Made by a program: the position numbers and the translations under genes. Under the pieces are notes generated by a model, which saw only the letters and a program-made list of their open reading frames with translations, was not told the DNA's origin and ran no database searches. Below are positions 63,134-64,000 of a stretch of DNA of 64,000 nucleotides, in pieces. The DNA is from Ascarosepion bandense. Its lineage: Eukaryota > Mollusca > Cephalopoda > Sepiida > Sepiidae. The stretch is taken from NCBI GenBank assembly GCA_037127315.1, contig JBBBDQ010001122.1:7502501-7566500 (forward strand), written 5' to 3'. The first letter of the stretch is position 1, and each line of letters opens with the position of its first letter.

Positions 63134-64000
63134 ACAAAGTTCAAGTGTGACGAAAATTGTATAGAAAAGATTAAGAATTCTCAAATTTTATTGGTCAAGA
63201 AGAAATCTCGGCATGCTTATCGATGTATGAGGTTTATGTACTCAGCCCGAGTGTGTGGTGTCCATGTGGTTTGTTTGAAATTAAATAGTCGGTTTACCGT
63301 GGAAAAGAAATCTGGTGGAGACAAGTCCCAAAATTGTCATGACATCGCGAAAACGAAAAAAATAAAAAAATGGAAGTTGTTGTTTATTGTACAGTTATAG
63401 AATAGAACACCACCTAGCGGGCGTCCAGACAGACAAGGTACAATAGCCGCCACAAGCTACGATATGCTGGCAGGAAATATTGTCGTTAGGGCACCGTATT
63501 CAAATCACATCGAGGAGTTACTACTTGTAACAACATTTATATATTACTTCATACAACACCACACAGCCGGTGTTAGGAAAAAAATCCCCGGAAGACAAGA
63601 TAAGGCAATCCCATGTTGCACTTCTGCCATGACATTCACTCAAACTCATAATTATAACCATGACTCCCGTAATCCATTAGAAACGTGGGGGCATCAAGTA
63701 AAAAACATGGAAACACATGTAAATTTCTATGAACATACAGCTCAACAGTGTATGTAGAATTCAATTTTTTTACCGAAACTAACGATGAAAAAATTATTAC
63801 CATTTGTATCAGATGAATAATACGGGAGTTTGTAACGATGGCGAAACATGATAAATAGACATCTAAAATTTACGTTAGTTTAGAAAATAGAAGCTTTTAT
63901 TTTCAGAAATAACATTTATACTTTGGCTTGACATCTTTTTGAAAGTCTAAATTCACCTACAATATGAAAAAAAATAATGCCAACCACATTTTAGAGTTTC
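63134..64000 (+). other. Right end of window: two short open frames, no recognised gene
   Basis: Frames 63122-63400 (92 aa, Lys-rich) and 63464-63757 (97 aa) are open but resemble nothing I know and could be chance. CACCACCTAGCGGGCGTCC at 63408 is locally GC-rich. The final 240 bp are AT-rich and cut by the window end. Confidence 0.3.

Noticed and set aside
63408..63430. CCACCTAGCGGGC as a CTCF site
   Set aside because: Only about 9 of 12 positions fit the core consensus; such matches are expected by chance in 64 kb.
63122..63757. Two short open frames at the right edge as genes
   Set aside because: No homology recognised, and the first begins inside the SINE flank; chance frames of this length occur repeatedly in the window.

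Overview
This window contains no convincing host protein-coding gene. It is a deep pile-up of transposable elements in an AT-rich animal genome with very abundant TATC/TCTA microsatellite. The TE set is Ty3/gypsy elements, several LINE clades, tRNA-headed SINEs, Tc1/mariner, hAT, Helitron-like elements and hammerhead-bearing repeats. My best guess is a mollusc, most likely a cephalopod. That rests on recalled similarity of the LINE and SINE types and has not been tested.

Layout. 1-3445: fragments of a Jockey/CR1-like LINE plus a MITE. 3463-5211: a decayed hAT transposon with an 8-bp target-site duplication (TSD). 5391-5890: two tandem units of about 250 bp, each with a tRNA-like box A/box B and a hammerhead ribozyme (retrozyme-like). 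6071-8275: a dimeric LINE-tailed repeat, a Tc1 remnant, a Helitron-like element and a 170-bp tandem triplet. 8768-35085: one giant (TATC)n block containing four Ty3/gypsy elements. These are A (9416-15357, +), B (15805-18911, -), D (19429-21643, +) and C (23074-34002, +). The 5' LTR of C is split by a 5.6-kb Tx1/L1-like LINE with two ORFs (about 23161-28740). 35086-46380: mariner, Tc1, a third hammerhead element, a fold-back element nested in a Tc1 element, RTE-type LINE pieces and another Helitron-like copy. 46470-47880: a degenerate minisatellite of about 117 bp. 48160-48960: the RNase H end of an I/Jockey-type LINE. 49127-64000: more LINE and SINE debris, three more Helitron-like copies, a second fold-back element, an unrecognised SINE-like insertion and one possible Sm-like retrogene.

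Most interesting: (1) three hammerhead ribozymes in minimal type I format inside tRNA-like repeats, two of them in tandem so that a 256-nt RNA could be excised; one has lost its catalytic G12. (2) A multi-hairpin module in the transcribed part of the Ty3/gypsy LTRs. It is present in 0, 1 or 2 copies and looks better conserved between two LTR families than the flanking LTR. (3) A Ty3/gypsy element whose pol segments are out of order. (4) Fold-back elements with 8-bp TSDs and a SINE-like element of unknown origin with a long TSD.

The translated reading frames full of IYLS repeats are microsatellite, not genes. Every transposase and reverse transcriptase here is broken by stops, frameshifts or deletions, so none appears autonomous. 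All homology statements come from reading motifs by eye; no database was searched.
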